DNA of 64,000 bases from Unio delphinus (GCA_029339505.1 JAQISU010000058.1:2048001-2112000); one strand, 5' to 3'. Positions 42,104 through 52,630 are shown, counted from the stretch's first letter. The notes: generated by a model from the letters alone, not told the origin. Translations and numbers: made by a program.

Positions 42104-42556
42104 TCACTCTTTCTGTTTCTTTAATTTCTTTACTGTCACATGTTTTTCTTTTTCTTCTTCCTCTTCACTTTTGTTTTGTCTTCTTTTCATGTCTTTGTGA
42201 ACGTGTCGGGGTTCTTCCTTGGGGGAGGGTACCTCTTCCTCCTCCTCTTGTTCAGAATTCATCTCCCCCTCCTCTTTCTCCTCCTGTTGTTTCTTAGGGC
42301 AGTTTGTAGACCAATGTTCTTTCTCTTTACAATGATAGCAGGTATCTTGACTTTTGTCTCTATTGGTACCTTTTTTGTTTTTTTCACGATCTGGACATTC
42401 TGTAGCAAAATGTCCGTTCTTCTTACAGATATAGCAAGTATCTTGACTTTTATCTCGAAAGGAGGGAGAGTAGTCCGTCGGCTTGTCTGAAGAAAACTTT
42501 CGTATGACACCACGTAAAGCTCTGATCAGAAGTTCAACCTGTGAAGGTTCTTCCAT
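42104..42556 (-). CDS. Double CCHC zinc-knuckle protein
   Basis: 150 residues from ATG 42556, uninterrupted. Two CX2CX4HX4C knuckles (CYICKKNGHFATEC and CYHCKEKEHWSTNC) each follow the same DKSQDT linker, so they arose by duplication. The C-terminal half is a Glu/Lys-rich low-complexity tail with several basic clusters (MKRRQNK, KKLKKQKE). It probably binds single-stranded nucleic acid. On the minus strand TATATAA (42611-42617) lies 55 bp upstream, a good TATA box. It is not clearly part of the Polinton core set and may be an accessory gene. It is intact, unlike its neighbours. Confidence 0.7.
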   Translation of the reverse strand: MEEPSQVELLIRALRGVIRKFSSDKPTDYSPSFRDKSQDTCYICKKNGHFATECPDREKNKKGTNRDKSQDTCYHCKEKEHWSTNCPKKQQEEKEEGEMNSEQEEEEEVPSPKEEPRHVHKDMKRRQNKSEEEEEKEKHVTVKKLKKQKE

Positions 42557-42685
42557 CGTTCTGGTCAATGTGAGAATAAAATGAATGCTGAAAGGTTAGA
42601 CACTAACCCTTTATATATGCACGGATCATACATGAATATATAGGGTCATGGTCTTTAAAATGTCATTTGACTTGTTGCAGACAAG

Positions 42686-45600
42686 ATGAAAAGACAGCAT
42701 CATGTTGTGGAGAAAGGAGAAGACAGTAAGAGACAGAACGTAATGTATCGCCTAGCACAGTAGCTGAAGTCTTGGCTCAAATTCATGCCAGTGATTTTGA
42801 AGATGACATGAGTGAGCCCGAACCCACACCCAGACAATCAACGTCCAAGCAAAGTTCACCACCCTTAGTAAACCCTGAAAATTACTATCACATTCGAGAG
42901 ACGGAAAAGCGTTCCTCTAAAAAATTTAGAACAACGGCTTACACGTATGCAGTAAAGTTTAAAGATTTCAAGTCCAATGTACCTTTGGAGAATACAGAAG
43001 GGTTCATTACCGAGGTGTGGGATTCTGTGGTAACTACACTGAAATAGCAATGTCATGCCAAAGAAGACGATCGCTTGAGACATTCTATTCATCACGATAA
43101 TTTGAAGTCTCTCGTTTGGATCGAGTTTAGTAGCCCACCACAATTAACACCTTCCAAAGTCATCGACAAAATTCAACATGTACAACAATCCAACGACAAG
43201 TTTTACATCACCGATGGAAAAGCCACACTGTTCATGACCCACGTATCTCTTCCTAAGGGGAACGGACAACGCAAAAAAGTGTTATTGGTGGACAGCCTTC
43301 GCAACACCAAAACAAGCCTCGTACACATTAATAATTCTCAAGACCAGATGTGTTTAGCCCGTGCCATCGTCGTGGGACAAATGTATGCCAACAAGAACGA
43401 GACGGCAGAATGGAAAAGAGCCTGGAAAACTATTCAACGATCGGATCGATCCAAACAACGAAGTGAAGCAGAATTCCTGTTACAGCAAGCAGGGATATCT
43501 AAAGACACCCCTTGCGGTATTCCAGAAATGCAAAAATTGCAAGGAGTCTTGGCTCCACATTACACCTTGAACGTACACCCTCACGAAGTGAGTGGACCTC
43601 TTTTGTTTCGAGGTCACGATTTCAAAAACGGAAAATACATTCACGTCTATTATCACGATGAGCATTTTGATATCATTACCAGTATTACTGGATTTCCTGG
43701 AATACGGTAACTACTGTGAAAAATGTGACTATGGTCATAACAATCGAGAACAACACAAGCATTGTGGATCGAAATGTGAGGGATGTTTGGGCTCTCAACC
43801 CTGTCTGGACAAAGGACAAGTATGAGTGCTTTGCTCTGTTTGTCAGCGCACTTTTGTCATTCCTACCTGTTACCAACAACATTTGAAGATGCAAGGTTCA
43901 CAGCAGAAAATTACTTGTCAGCTTCTGAGATTGTGCCCTACTTGTGGACAAGGCATACATACCAGTAATGCCAAGTTTCACGTTTGTCGAGGGAAGAAAC
44001 GATGTCACATTTGTCACCAAATCGTAGACTTGGAGCACGAATGCTTCATTCAAAAATACTAATGCCAACCAGAAGATACCCAGAAGAAAGGGGATTTTAT
44101 CTTTTTGATTTGAATGCATGCAAGAGACTGGTATTAACATTCCTAATTTTTGCGTGTCTCACCGTGCGTGCGAGAAGTGCATCCAAGAACCCATCTTGAA
44201 TCATTGTCCTCACTGCAGCAAGATTCCTGGAGGACGTGAAAAAAATCTTTCGAGGGTCAAACACGCTAACCGATTTTGCCCAATGGATCCTAAACTCCAT
44301 CGACGAAACGTGGAGTCCAGAAGACATCAAACGTTACGGAGATTGTCATCGCCATGCCACGATAATGGCTCACAATTTCTCGGGATACGATGGACAATTT
44401 CTGCTCAGATACTATGCAGAACAAAGTACCAAACGTCCTAAAGTGACTTTAAACGGAGCCAAAAGTATTTCTATGCAAGTAGGACAAGTACAGTTTAAAG
44501 ATTCAATATGTTACTTGGCCATGCCTTTGAGTTGCATGCCTAAAACGTTTGGAATGACAGAAATGGCCCAAGGTAATTTTCCACACTTTTTCAATACCGA
44601 AGCCAATCAGCATGCCGTTTTACTCCATTTGCCTGAACGCGCCCTGACAGGAACGTGGGTTTGCGTGGAATTGTTTAAAGCTCTGGATCTGGGATACCGA
44701 CTGTTAGAAGTGCATGAAATTTACCACTTTCCCAAGCCACAACAATACCACAAGGGCGACGACACACGGAAAGGTATTTTTGCAGACTACGTGAATGCTT
44801 TTTTGAAACTAAAACAAGAAGCTAGCGGCTATCCTTCCTGGTTCCATACTCCCGAAGACCAAAAGATATTCAAAGAAAAATGTCGGGAGCAGGAAGGCAT
44901 CACTTTAGACCACATCAAGAAAAACGAAGGAAGGCGATCGTTTGCCAAAGTGATGTAATATTGCTTGTGGGGTAAAATGGCACAACGACCGTCTTTACCC
45001 AAGAAGGAGTATTTGTCCGAACCTTCCCGCTACTTCCAGATGATTCACGACAAAACCAACTACATGAAACACGTAGACGTCGTTCGTGAGGACTTGATCT
45101 TAGTGAATTACGAAGAAGAACTAGACTTTGTAGAATTCGACAAATTTGGAAATGTCATCATTGCGGCTTACGTGACAGCCCACGCTGTCACGTACCAAAA
45201 TTGTACCAATTGTTAGAATTGTTAGAAGATCATGTGTTCTATTATGACACGGACAGTTGCATCTACATTCACCGACCAAACCAGTGTAACCCTGTTATCG
45301 AAGGAGACCATTTAGGAGCTTGTACCGATGAACATCCCGACGACAAGATTCTATGTTTTGCAAGTGGCGGTCCTAAAAATTACGGCTTCGAATACCGAAA
45401 CCCACAAGAAGAAATGCATACCGAATGTAAAGTGAAAGGATTGACTATCAATTATCGCACCAGTCGAGTGGTGAACATTAACGTGCTTCAAGAAGCCTTA
45501 CAGTCTGGACAAGATTAAACTTTTTAAAGTGACCACCCACGAACCGCACAAGATTGTCCGTTTACCCACACACCAAGTCGTCAGCCGACCTTTGGAAAAA

Positions 45601-45714
45601 GTCTATCAAATCGTGTACCAAAAAAAGAGTACGACTCCCAATCACTTCACTCTACCGTACGGTCACGTCGAGATTGGGCAGCATATAAAAAAAGACATTG
45701 TCCAAGACCAATAA
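42686..45714 (+). pseudogene. Protein-primed family-B DNA polymerase (Polinton PolB), broken and internally deleted
   Basis: Pieces in several frames follow the order of Polinton PolB. The N-terminal domain has CLARAIVVGQM (43345), CGIPEMQKLQ (43513) and YYHDEHFDIITSI (43650). A Cys/His cluster follows (43720-44060: CEKC, CSVC, CHIC). Exonuclease motifs are FDL (44110) and AHNFSGYDGQFLLRYY (44368), then FNTEANQ (44590). The sequence then jumps to ERALTGTWV (44635), which normally lies far downstream past motif A (DxxSLYP). I infer a deletion of several hundred codons that removed it. Motif-B-like LWGK (44970) and motif C YYDTDS (45240) remain. There are several stops, for example at 43045 and 44956. 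Confidence 0.85.
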
Positions 45715-45748
45715 TTAATTTGTAACTACAACGACCAAGCAAAAGAAG

Positions 45749-46291
45749 ATGAATCCATTTAAGCAGGCATCATTCAAATTTGGGAATTCTCAAGTGGAAT
45801 GCAATGCTAAACCTTGCGATTGTAGTGATGCCAGACGATGCGACCTTAGCGATTCAGCAGGACATCGTGGGAACATTGCTATGACTACTACCCCTATATC
45901 TACCATGGGAAGTGATGATGTGTGTGCTAAACGTGAGGGATGCAAAAGAGGTGCCACAGGTTATCGTGGCCTCCTAGGAATTTCACCTTACCTGCATCGA
46001 ACTGAAGTGAGGAGAGTCGAATATTCGTTCCCTACGAGCTTGCCTGAATACTGTTATTTTAAAAGTCGATTCCAAACCTTCAAAGATAAATGGCCAAAAT
46101 ATCTGCCTGGACCAACTCCTAAAGAATTAGCCAGAGCCGGATTTTTCTACTTGGGCGAAGGGGATAAAGTCAAGTGTTTTAATTGTGGTGTGTCAATTTA
46201 CGAGTGGGAACAGAAAGATTCCGCTTACCTGGAACATGTTCGATGGTCTCCGAATTGTCAATACCTACCTTTAGTGGGACCTAGTGATTGA
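45749..46291 (+). CDS. BIR-domain (IAP-like) protein
   Basis: 180 residues, uninterrupted. Residues 107-174 form a complete BIR zinc domain: RFQTFKDKWP, LARAGFFYLGEGDKVKCF, and Cys143, Cys146, His163 and Cys170 in the exact CX2CX16HX6C pattern. BIR proteins inhibit caspases or bind their activators. Baculoviruses and other DNA viruses carry such genes to delay cell death. There is no RING finger in this frame. The N-terminal 100 residues are Cys-rich and unrecognised. It lies just after the broken PolB gene. It is intact in an otherwise decayed element, so a retained or host function is possible. Confidence 0.9.
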   Translation: MNPFKQASFKFGNSQVECNAKPCDCSDARRCDLSDSAGHRGNIAMTTTPISTMGSDDVCAKREGCKRGATGYRGLLGISPYLHRTEVRRVEYSFPTSLPEYCYFKSRFQTFKDKWPKYLPGPTPKELARAGFFYLGEGDKVKCFNCGVSIYEWEQKDSAYLEHVRWSPNCQYLPLVGPSD

Positions 46292-46311
46292 AAGTGACAA
46301 TACTGGTCCAT

Positions 46312-46841
46312 GTCGTTTAACAAACCAGTTTGGGTTGGAGACAAACTCAGACAAAGATATAATCCCTCTATAAAACATAATATTCAAGGATTACGACACG
46401 AATTGCAATAGAAGATCTACAAGAACGTTTGGCAGGGCCTTGCTAAAGAAAAATCTCAATTGGTGACTGTAGAACTTTTGTGTCGTGAAATTCAAAAGAG
46501 GAAAGTGACAAAAATCAACCAACGTGTCAGATTTCTCTGGATCAAGGGTGTCTTTTTCCACTGTTTCCAATTTAGTTCGTTTACATCTGAAGGGCCTTGC
46601 TAAAGAAAAATCTCAATTGGTGACTGTATAACTTTTGTGTCGTGAAATTCAAAAGAGGAAAGTGACAAAAATCAACCAACGTGTCAGATTTCTCTGGATC
46701 AAGGGTGTCTTTTTCCACTGTTTCCAATTTAGTTCGTTTACATCTGAAGATTTTTTGATTATTCTTAACCGTTACCCTGAATGGCAGTGGGACGAAATTA
46801 CACGTTATATTAATTACTTTCGTTTTTGGAGAAGATTTTAA
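46312..46841 (+). pseudogene. Unrecognised coding remnant with a 157-bp tandem duplication
   Basis: The second half (46635-46841) keeps a 68-codon frame with a Trp/Arg/Phe-rich end (RYPEWQWDEITRYINYF). The region before it carries a duplicated 157-bp unit (46434-46590 and 46591-46747) that is almost identical, so the upstream part of the gene is scrambled. No family recognised. Its position among anti-apoptotic-type accessory genes is the only hint. Confidence 0.4.
46434..46747. repeat. 157-bp tandem duplication
   Basis: Two units start AGGGCCTTGCTAAAGAAAAA at 46434 and 46591, with one difference seen (GTAGAAC versus GTATAAC). Confidence 0.95.
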
Positions 46842-46904
46842 ATCATTCTGTGCAGAATATATACTTATGGTCTTCGACCTAAAAAGGTATAAAATAGAAC
46901 GATC

Positions 46905-47370
46905 ATGCCACAACCTTTATCACTTGTGATCAAACAGATTTGGTGGAAGGATATCAATGAGAATATTCACACGGTGAAGGATTACGAACACTTATTACAA
47001 GAAATGTGTCCCGTTAATTGGGGTCGACGTGTAGTGTGTGTTTTAGTGACTTGTTTTCTGGGATTTCGTTTGCCTGTCGATTTTTTGTGGTCACTTTATG
47101 AACACTACCTACAAAAAGACAGTATGTTGACTCCTTTAAATGTCCACGAGAGACCCATTCTGTTAAAAGCCTTACGCTTTCATCTGGATACGTCTTGACC
47201 TCTACAGGAAAAAAGATTCGTCAACTTTTACGTACGGAAGTGGTGTACGAAGATGTGTGTGTAGCTTGTGATTTACACCCTCATCGGACAGATGTACGTG
47301 ACTGGAAAAGTTGGGGTTTTGAGGCTTGGACAAACGAAGCATCCCATTATGCCCAAGCGTTTTGTTCGTA
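46905..47370 (+). pseudogene. Possible Bcl-2-like protein remnant
   Basis: A 97-codon frame (46905-47198) is preceded by GTATAAAATAG (46888). It contains CPVNWGRRVVCVLVTCFLGF, which resembles the BH1 motif of Bcl-2 proteins (NWGR followed by hydrophobics). A frame change at about 47200 leads to a further segment with VYEDVCVACD and DWKSWGFEAW, weakly like BH2, ending about 47370. The spacing between the two (about 85 residues) is longer than usual in Bcl-2 proteins. The assignment is therefore tentative. Other possible identities are not excluded. Confidence 0.3.
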
Positions 47371-47687
47371 AAATCCATCTTCAAGTGAAAACTTTTAAAC
47401 CTGTGTTAGTGACAGTGCGAGAAGAAGAAGAATATGTTACCGAGGACAATCAGTCTGTTCAAGACAGGACTGTCATGGACATTCCCCCACAAAGACCCTT
47501 CCGAGAGGACACTTATGTGATTGTACCCCATGTAGAGACTATAAGAACATTACACACTACCTCTAGGACAACTTCGTTACCCAAACAATGTTGTAAAGTG
47601 ACTTGTTTATATGCCACTTTGATAATTTCCATGTGTACTTTATTCCCGTACTTATCCATTTGGCTTTTATGTGTTGTTCCAATTTAA
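47268..47687 (+). CDS. Possible small membrane protein
   Basis: A 139-codon frame overlapping the previous remnant. Its C-terminus has a strong hydrophobic segment (CLYATLIISMCTLFPYLSIW) preceded by a charged region (REEEEYVTEDNQ). No family recognised. The overlap with another frame makes its reality uncertain. Confidence 0.3.
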   Translation: MIYTLIGQMYVTGKVGVLRLGQTKHPIMPKRFVRKIHLQVKTFKPVLVTVREEEEYVTEDNQSVQDRTVMDIPPQRPFREDTYVIVPHVETIRTLHTTSRTTSLPKQCCKVTCLYATLIISMCTLFPYLSIWLLCVVPI

Positions 47688-47715
47688 ACATGCATTGAAA
47701 TAAACGTCCCGGACG

Positions 47716-48105
47716 ATGGCTGTCCGCAAGAAAGGTGGAGGTGTTAACCCCTGGAGATTGGGTTCGCATTGGCAAAACCAAACGCACTTTCGACAAAGGT
47801 TACTTACCGAACTGGACACCAATTTGTTTCGTGTTACTGGACGAGTGCGTGATCGTCATCCTACCGTCTATAAATTGGAAGACATGAACGGTAAAGTATT
47901 AAAAGGAACCTTTTACTTGCCTGAGTTACAACGTGTCACCAAAAAAGAAGACGACGTGTACGACATTGAAAGCATTCTCGAACGAAGAACCCGTAACGTA
48001 GGAAAACATCGTGTCAAAGAAGTCAAAGTAAGTTGGAAAGGATATCCTCCTAGTTTTGATTCTTGGATTGACGCTTCGCAAGTCATCGACTATAAAAAGA
48101 AGTGA
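47716..48105 (+). pseudogene. Integrase C-terminal remnant: SH3-like domain and chromodomain
   Basis: A GDWVRIGKTKRTFDKGY-type SH3-like start is in one frame (about 47745-47800). After a shift the main frame continues with FRVTGRVRDRHPTVYKLEDM, then a chromodomain (VYDIESILERRTRN ... VKVSWKGYPPSFDSWI). This is the C-terminal part of a Polinton integrase. The DDE catalytic core is absent from the preceding sequence, so the gene is truncated. The chromodomain would target insertion to certain chromatin. Element B's integrase has no such domain. Confidence 0.75.
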
Positions 48106-48259
48106 CCATCATGCCCTTTAATACAGCTTCAATGACCACAGTGACTAAACCTTCACCCAGTTCTATCTCTGCAAGACTTACAAAAGCAACCCTTGTGGTT
48201 GTGGTGTGGAGAACATATCCCTAAAACGCAAATCATATTTTTCTGTCAAATCTTTATTA

Positions 48260-49171
48260 ACCAAGTTTACTTAACGTTACCCAGTAACAGTTCCATGGAG
48301 GTGTTTCCGAACAACACGTTGTGCTGTTACACGGCTAAATTACCTCAAACCATCTATTTGGATCAAGATGCTCATTGGGAAGTGTCTTTAGTGGAAATGA
48401 TACACACGACACAAATAAAAAACGTCGTCGAAAATCAAAACACTTTCAAAGTACTAGTGTATGACGAGCAATTGCAAAAAGCCTTAGACGAACGAGGCAT
48501 CACTGGCAGTGACACAAAGAAAACAGATGACCCACAAACTAAAGGGACAACGTATGTGTTCACCATTCCTGCTGGTTATTATTTTAGTGGTCAACATTTA
48601 GTGACTACACTTGCTACCAGGTTCAATACTTTGTTTGGTAAAGCCATGGAGAAAGTAAAAAAAAAGTGTTACCTTTGAGTACCATAAAGTGGCTCGTCGC
48701 CTAATGATGAAATTTTCGGAGGATAAAATGATGGCCATTACATTTTGTCCTAAATTGTATGATATTTTAGGTGGAGACCCATGGATGATGGTAAAAAAAA
48801 ATGAAATACCATAAAAAAACACTAACCCAGATTTTGCGAAATATTTTCGATTCCCTGTAGAAATGAACCAAGGACTCAACTTGATGTTTGTGTACTCCGA
48901 TGTGGTGGAGTAGAATGTGGTAGGACACACCTCTGTACCGTTACTGTGTGTCATTCCTTTCAAACTGGATTCTGCCGCAGCCGCTGACGAGGAAGGTGGA
49001 AATACCTATCACGTTCACCGCGAATTTGTACATTCTCATTAATTGCACGTCAGTAAGTTATATTTCGACAGTGTCATCATCACTATAAAAGGAGAACTGG
49101 GACAAAATATTCCATTTACCAAAGGGAAAGTCACAGTGAAACTCCATTTTCAAAAACGATTCTCGAACAAC
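48260..49171 (+). pseudogene. Penton-like minor capsid protein, broken
   Basis: Segments in order: VYLTLPSNSSMEVFPNNTL, WEVSLVEMIHT, FTIPAGYYFSGQHLV, then a shift at a run of nine A near 48657. Next are YHKVARRLMMKF, a second shift near 48795, MFVYSDVVE with a stop, VPLLCVIPF, and FTKGKVTVKLHFQKRF near the end. This is the Polinton penton-like protein in a form different from that in element B. At least two shifts and several stops. Confidence 0.75.
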
Positions 49172-49181
49172 TGAAAAAGTT

Positions 49182-49604
49182 ATGTATCCTGTATACCAAG
49201 GAAACGCTCGACAACGAGAATATGGTTTAGGAGATATGTTTAAATCAGCCTTTCGTTCCGTGGTCCCTGTTTTGAAACCGATGGTGACACGAGGATTGCA
49301 CGCCTTAAAAGATGCCGCATGGACTCATGGCAACAATATTATTCACAATGTCCTCACTGACAAACAAAACCCTAAAGAAGCTTTTTTGAGATCAGGCAAA
49401 AATGTCTTGCTTCAAACTGGCAAAGAGATTTTGGGTCAACGAGAAAATCCTATAAATGCCCTGAACGGTATCGAGTCTGGCATTCCTGCTTCCCTGAGGA
49501 CACAGTAAGGACAAGGCAGAAAGCGACGACGAAGACATCCTTCCAAAAGTCTCCGTACCTCTAAAACTAGAAAGACGAAGAAAAAAGAACCGCTCGAGAC
49601 TTAG
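49182..49604 (+). pseudogene. pVI-like protein, one stop
   Basis: Residues 1-108 (MYPVYQGNARQREYGLGDMF...) have a YGLGD site near the N-terminus, like a protease-processing site, and an amphipathic helix. A TAA at 49506-49508 is followed in frame by a very basic tail (GRKRRRRHPSKSLRTSKTRK) to about 49604. It corresponds to the pVI-like gene of element B (25713-26159), also located next to the major capsid gene. Confidence 0.65.
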
Positions 49605-49649
49605 ACATTTTTGATTATTAAAAGTAAAAAATAGAGACTGAGAGAAAAA

Positions 49650-50949
49650 ATGATGCACCAAGAATGTTGTGCTTGTTCGAAGTCAGATATGGATCTCTTT
49701 GCAATGCCACCCACGATGATACCCATGCAGGAAGCCCAATGGGTTGAATTTCATCCCGTCTCCTCTTTGACGGATTCAGTTCCCATCGAGATTGAAATCA
49801 AAGGGCAACCCGAAGATTACATCGATATAAACAGCAGTTGCTTGTATTTGAAAGTGAAAGTGATTAAAACGGACAACTCCGTTCCAGCAGCCGATGCCCG
49901 GGTAGCTCCCGTCAACAATTTCATGCATTCCTTGTTCAGCGATGTGGATTTGTACATGAATAACAAACTGGAAAGCAGTAGCATGGATACTTAACCTTAC
50001 CGAGCGTATTTCGAAAATCTCTTGACGTACGGAAAAGAAGCCAATAAAACTCATTTAGATGCTTGCGTGGTATGGAAACCTGACACAGCAGGTGATAATA
50101 AGTTTAACAACACAGCCTTGACCGTAGATGACGATCCTCACAATGTGGGTTGTAACGAGCGTCGAAATAAAATTCTGCAAAGACGTAGTTTAGAACTGTT
50201 CGATCGTTTGCATTAGGACATGTGGTTTCCAGAGAAGTATTTGCTGAACGGAGTGGATATTCGCTTGAGACCGAATCGTAGCAATACTGCTTTCCATTTG
50301 ATGGCTTATGCCAACGAATACAAAAATCCAAGAAGCCAGGTTATACGTGCGTCGTGTGGAAGTGTTACCTAAAGTGGGAAATTATATCAGTCACACTTTG
50401 CGCAGAACGACAGCCAAGTATCCGATACGAGACGTGGAAGTAAAAACTTTCACCATTGCCACTGGACTCCGATCTAAGATCGAAGATCATCTGTTCTAAG
50501 GACAGTTACCGAAACGTACATTCATTGGTATCGTCAGCAATGCAGCCCTCAACGGTACCCACGATCAAAATCCTTTCCAGTTTAAGCACTGCGGTGTATC
50601 CGAAATCGAAGTCAGTCGCGATGGCAAAACTTTGTGTACTCGGCCCTTCAAACCCGACTTTGCCCAGAAGAATTACTTGAGGTCGTACTTGTCGCTGTAC
50701 GAAACCACAGAACAGTTAGGAACTAACACCAGTCATGGTATTTCCTACGACGATTATGCAGGAGGTTACACTTTGTGGGCTTTTGATTTCACCCCAGACC
50801 AAGACAGCGATGAGGGACATTTCCACCCTATAAAATCTGGGCGACTGCGTGTGGAATTTCAGTTTGCAGGACCTTTTACCGAAACGGTGAATGTCATTCT
50901 GTATGCCGAATTCGATAATACCATAATGTTTAGTCACCTGTTTTGCTAA
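49650..50949 (+). pseudogene. Major capsid protein of element C, broken
   Basis: A well-preserved Polinton/adintovirus-type double jelly-roll protein: EFHPVSSLTDSVPIEIEI, HSLFSDVDLYMNNKLESS, PYRAYFENLLTYGKEANK, EKYLLNGVDIRLRPNRSN, ARLYVRRVEVLPKV, GYTLWAFDFTPDQ, and VNVILYAEFDNTI near the end. In-frame stops lie at 49992 (TAA), 50214 (TAG) and 50497 (TAA), with one frameshift near 50310. Each stop replaces a different expected residue, which points to mutation, not recoding. Confidence 0.9.
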
Positions 50950-51036
50950 ACACTTGGAGAATACAATGAGAGACATGATTTAAAAAGATTGTTATGGATG
51001 TCAAATCGATCATCCCAGTCAAATTCAACACGATAA

Positions 51037-51279
51037 ATGTATGATGATGATCTGAACGAAGCTTGGAGTCTCATCTCAGAAGAAGCCGTGTTACTTCAGT
51101 TACTTCAGTGCTATAAAGACTTGCGTGATCATTCCTCTCCTCCATAGTTTGCTCGATACATTGATCTCATCGAAGCTCTCTTGGCCAAGAGTAAGGAGAC
51201 GAAGAAAACAAACAGTTACTTGACAGACCTTTTCAAGCAAAAAGTCTGTATTGAATTGATGACTTATCATCACCTGTGA
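51037..51279 (+). pseudogene. Unrecognised small gene before the protease
   Basis: ATG 51037 opens a frame (MYDDDLNEAWSLISEE) with a TAG after about 35 codons. It continues (ARYIDLIEALLAKSKE, then LTDLFKQKVCIELM) to TGA 51277. Helical and charged, no motif recognised. Confidence 0.35.
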
Positions 51280-51308
51280 AGAAGGAAAAAACAAGGCTAC
51301 AATAAAGG

Positions 51309-51862
51309 ATACATTGGAACTTTATTATCTTTTGAACCGTAGTTCGTACACTGCTTCTTGGAATCCTGTCGTGTGTGCTAAAGATGAACTGCCTCATCGC
51401 AAACCTCAAGAGAATCAAGCTTATGTCATCAAGGCAGATGACAGTCATCTTCCAGGAACTCACTGATTAGCTGTCTACTTTCCTCAAGAGGGTTGTGTGG
51501 AGTATTTTGATTCGTATGGATTGCCTCCTTTTGAAGACGATATCATTGACTTTATGAGAAAAAATGCCCAGACGACACGATTCAATAATGTCAAATTACA
51601 AGGCACAGATTCTATGGTGTGTGGTCAATATTGTGTCTATTTTCTGCATCATCGCAGTCTTGGATATTCTTTAGAAAATTTAGTGACTTATTTTGATCAT
51701 CATTTGTCTCGAAACGATGACAAAGTAGATCGATGGTTTTGTGACCATTATGGTTATCTGTTGTCTTTAGCTAGGAAACGTAGTGTACATCAATGGTCTA
51801 ATGACTTCCAACAGTGGAAATCTCATTTTAATTCACAACGTTGTCAACCATGTCAAAGATAA
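51309..51862 (+). pseudogene. Adenain-like protease of element C, one stop
   Basis: YTASWNPVVCAKDELP is followed by HLPGTH with the catalytic His, after which TGA (51464-51466) replaces an expected Trp. Then come CVEYFDSYGLPPF (catalytic Asp), LQGTDSMVCGQYCVYFL (Gln and catalytic Cys), and a basic tail. The order and motifs are those of Polinton/adenovirus proteases. It is closer to the canonical Cys motif than the element B enzyme. Confidence 0.85.
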
Positions 51863-51869
51863 TGTATTG

Positions 51870-52020
51870 GTGTTATTGAAGAAAAGATGTGTGTTATTTG
51901 AAAAAACGTTTGTTATTTGAAAAAAATATTTGTGAATTAAAAAATGTTTGTTAGTTGAAAAAATTATGTTTTGTGAGTTGTTTGTTATTTGAATAAAAAT
52001 GTTGTGTTTTGAAACCAATG
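51870..52020. repeat. A/T-rich degenerate repeats after the protease
   Basis: Six or so copies of TGTTATTTGAAAAAA and variants. Confidence 0.6.
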
Positions 52021-52127
52021 TGTCTGTCGTTTGTTTTACATTTTTATTAATATAGATGCTCTTTGATTTCTTTCTATCCCTCACATCAAACTATCCAAAC
52101 GTTTCTAACCCTAAACCGTAGAGGGGT

Positions 52128-52630
52128 GTTTTCTATCGCGTCCGCGCTTGAACCATATAAAGCAGGGGAGGTCTCCAATCTGACCATCTATTGTTTGACT
52201 CATCCTCCTTCGAAGATGTGCTCAAGACTAGCCAAGCTGAACGAAGCTTACGTCACTCTGCATCGTATCAGACACAATCTGATGCCAAAGCCTGAAGAAA
52301 TAGCGAATGTTAGAATGCTGCAAGTAACGGAAGACCTCATAGAAGAACTCTTCAGAGAAGAAATTCAAAAAGACAAAGTAGAATGCACTTAGAAGTATAG
52401 ACTTCAGAAGCAGCAGAGAGAACAGCAGCAGCAACAGCAACAGCAACAACAGCAGCATGAACCAGACAGACGTTTTGTCGACTGTCGTGTCGACACGAAA
52501 GAATTCTCTTTCTCTTTCCGAAGAAGCATACCCTATCCTGTTGCCAGACGAGGACGCAATCATAGACTATAAAAGATTGTCATCCCTACTCGTGCACACA
52601 AAAAACAGCCCTTTTCAGATTAGAATTAAT
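52128..52630 (+). pseudogene. Small gene with TATA box and polyglutamine stretch
   Basis: CCATATAAAG (52153) is followed by ATG 52216, opening a 58-codon frame (MCSRLAKLNEAYVTLHRIRH) that ends at 52392. Beyond the stop, in the same frame, a (CAG/CAA)n tract encodes polyglutamine. An almost identical promoter block (CGTCCGCGCTTG...TATATAAAG) recurs at 52880-52902. A degenerate histone-like stem-loop (CAGCCCTTTTCAGATTAG) lies near 52607. No family recognised. Confidence 0.4.

Noticed and set aside
42140..42490. A hydrophobic 116-aa plus-strand protein
   Set aside because: It is the antisense shadow of the Glu/Lys-rich zinc-knuckle gene.
47716..48105. An LTR retrotransposon (chromodomain integrase)
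   Set aside because: No LTRs, protease-RT-RNase H block or primer site nearby; the neighbours are Polinton capsid, protease and PolB genes.
49650..50949. Use of a recoded genetic code by element C, since in-frame TAA and TAG are frequent
   Set aside because: The stops replace different expected residues (judged from the family pattern: an aromatic, a small residue, a leucine), and frameshifts occur too. This is ordinary decay.
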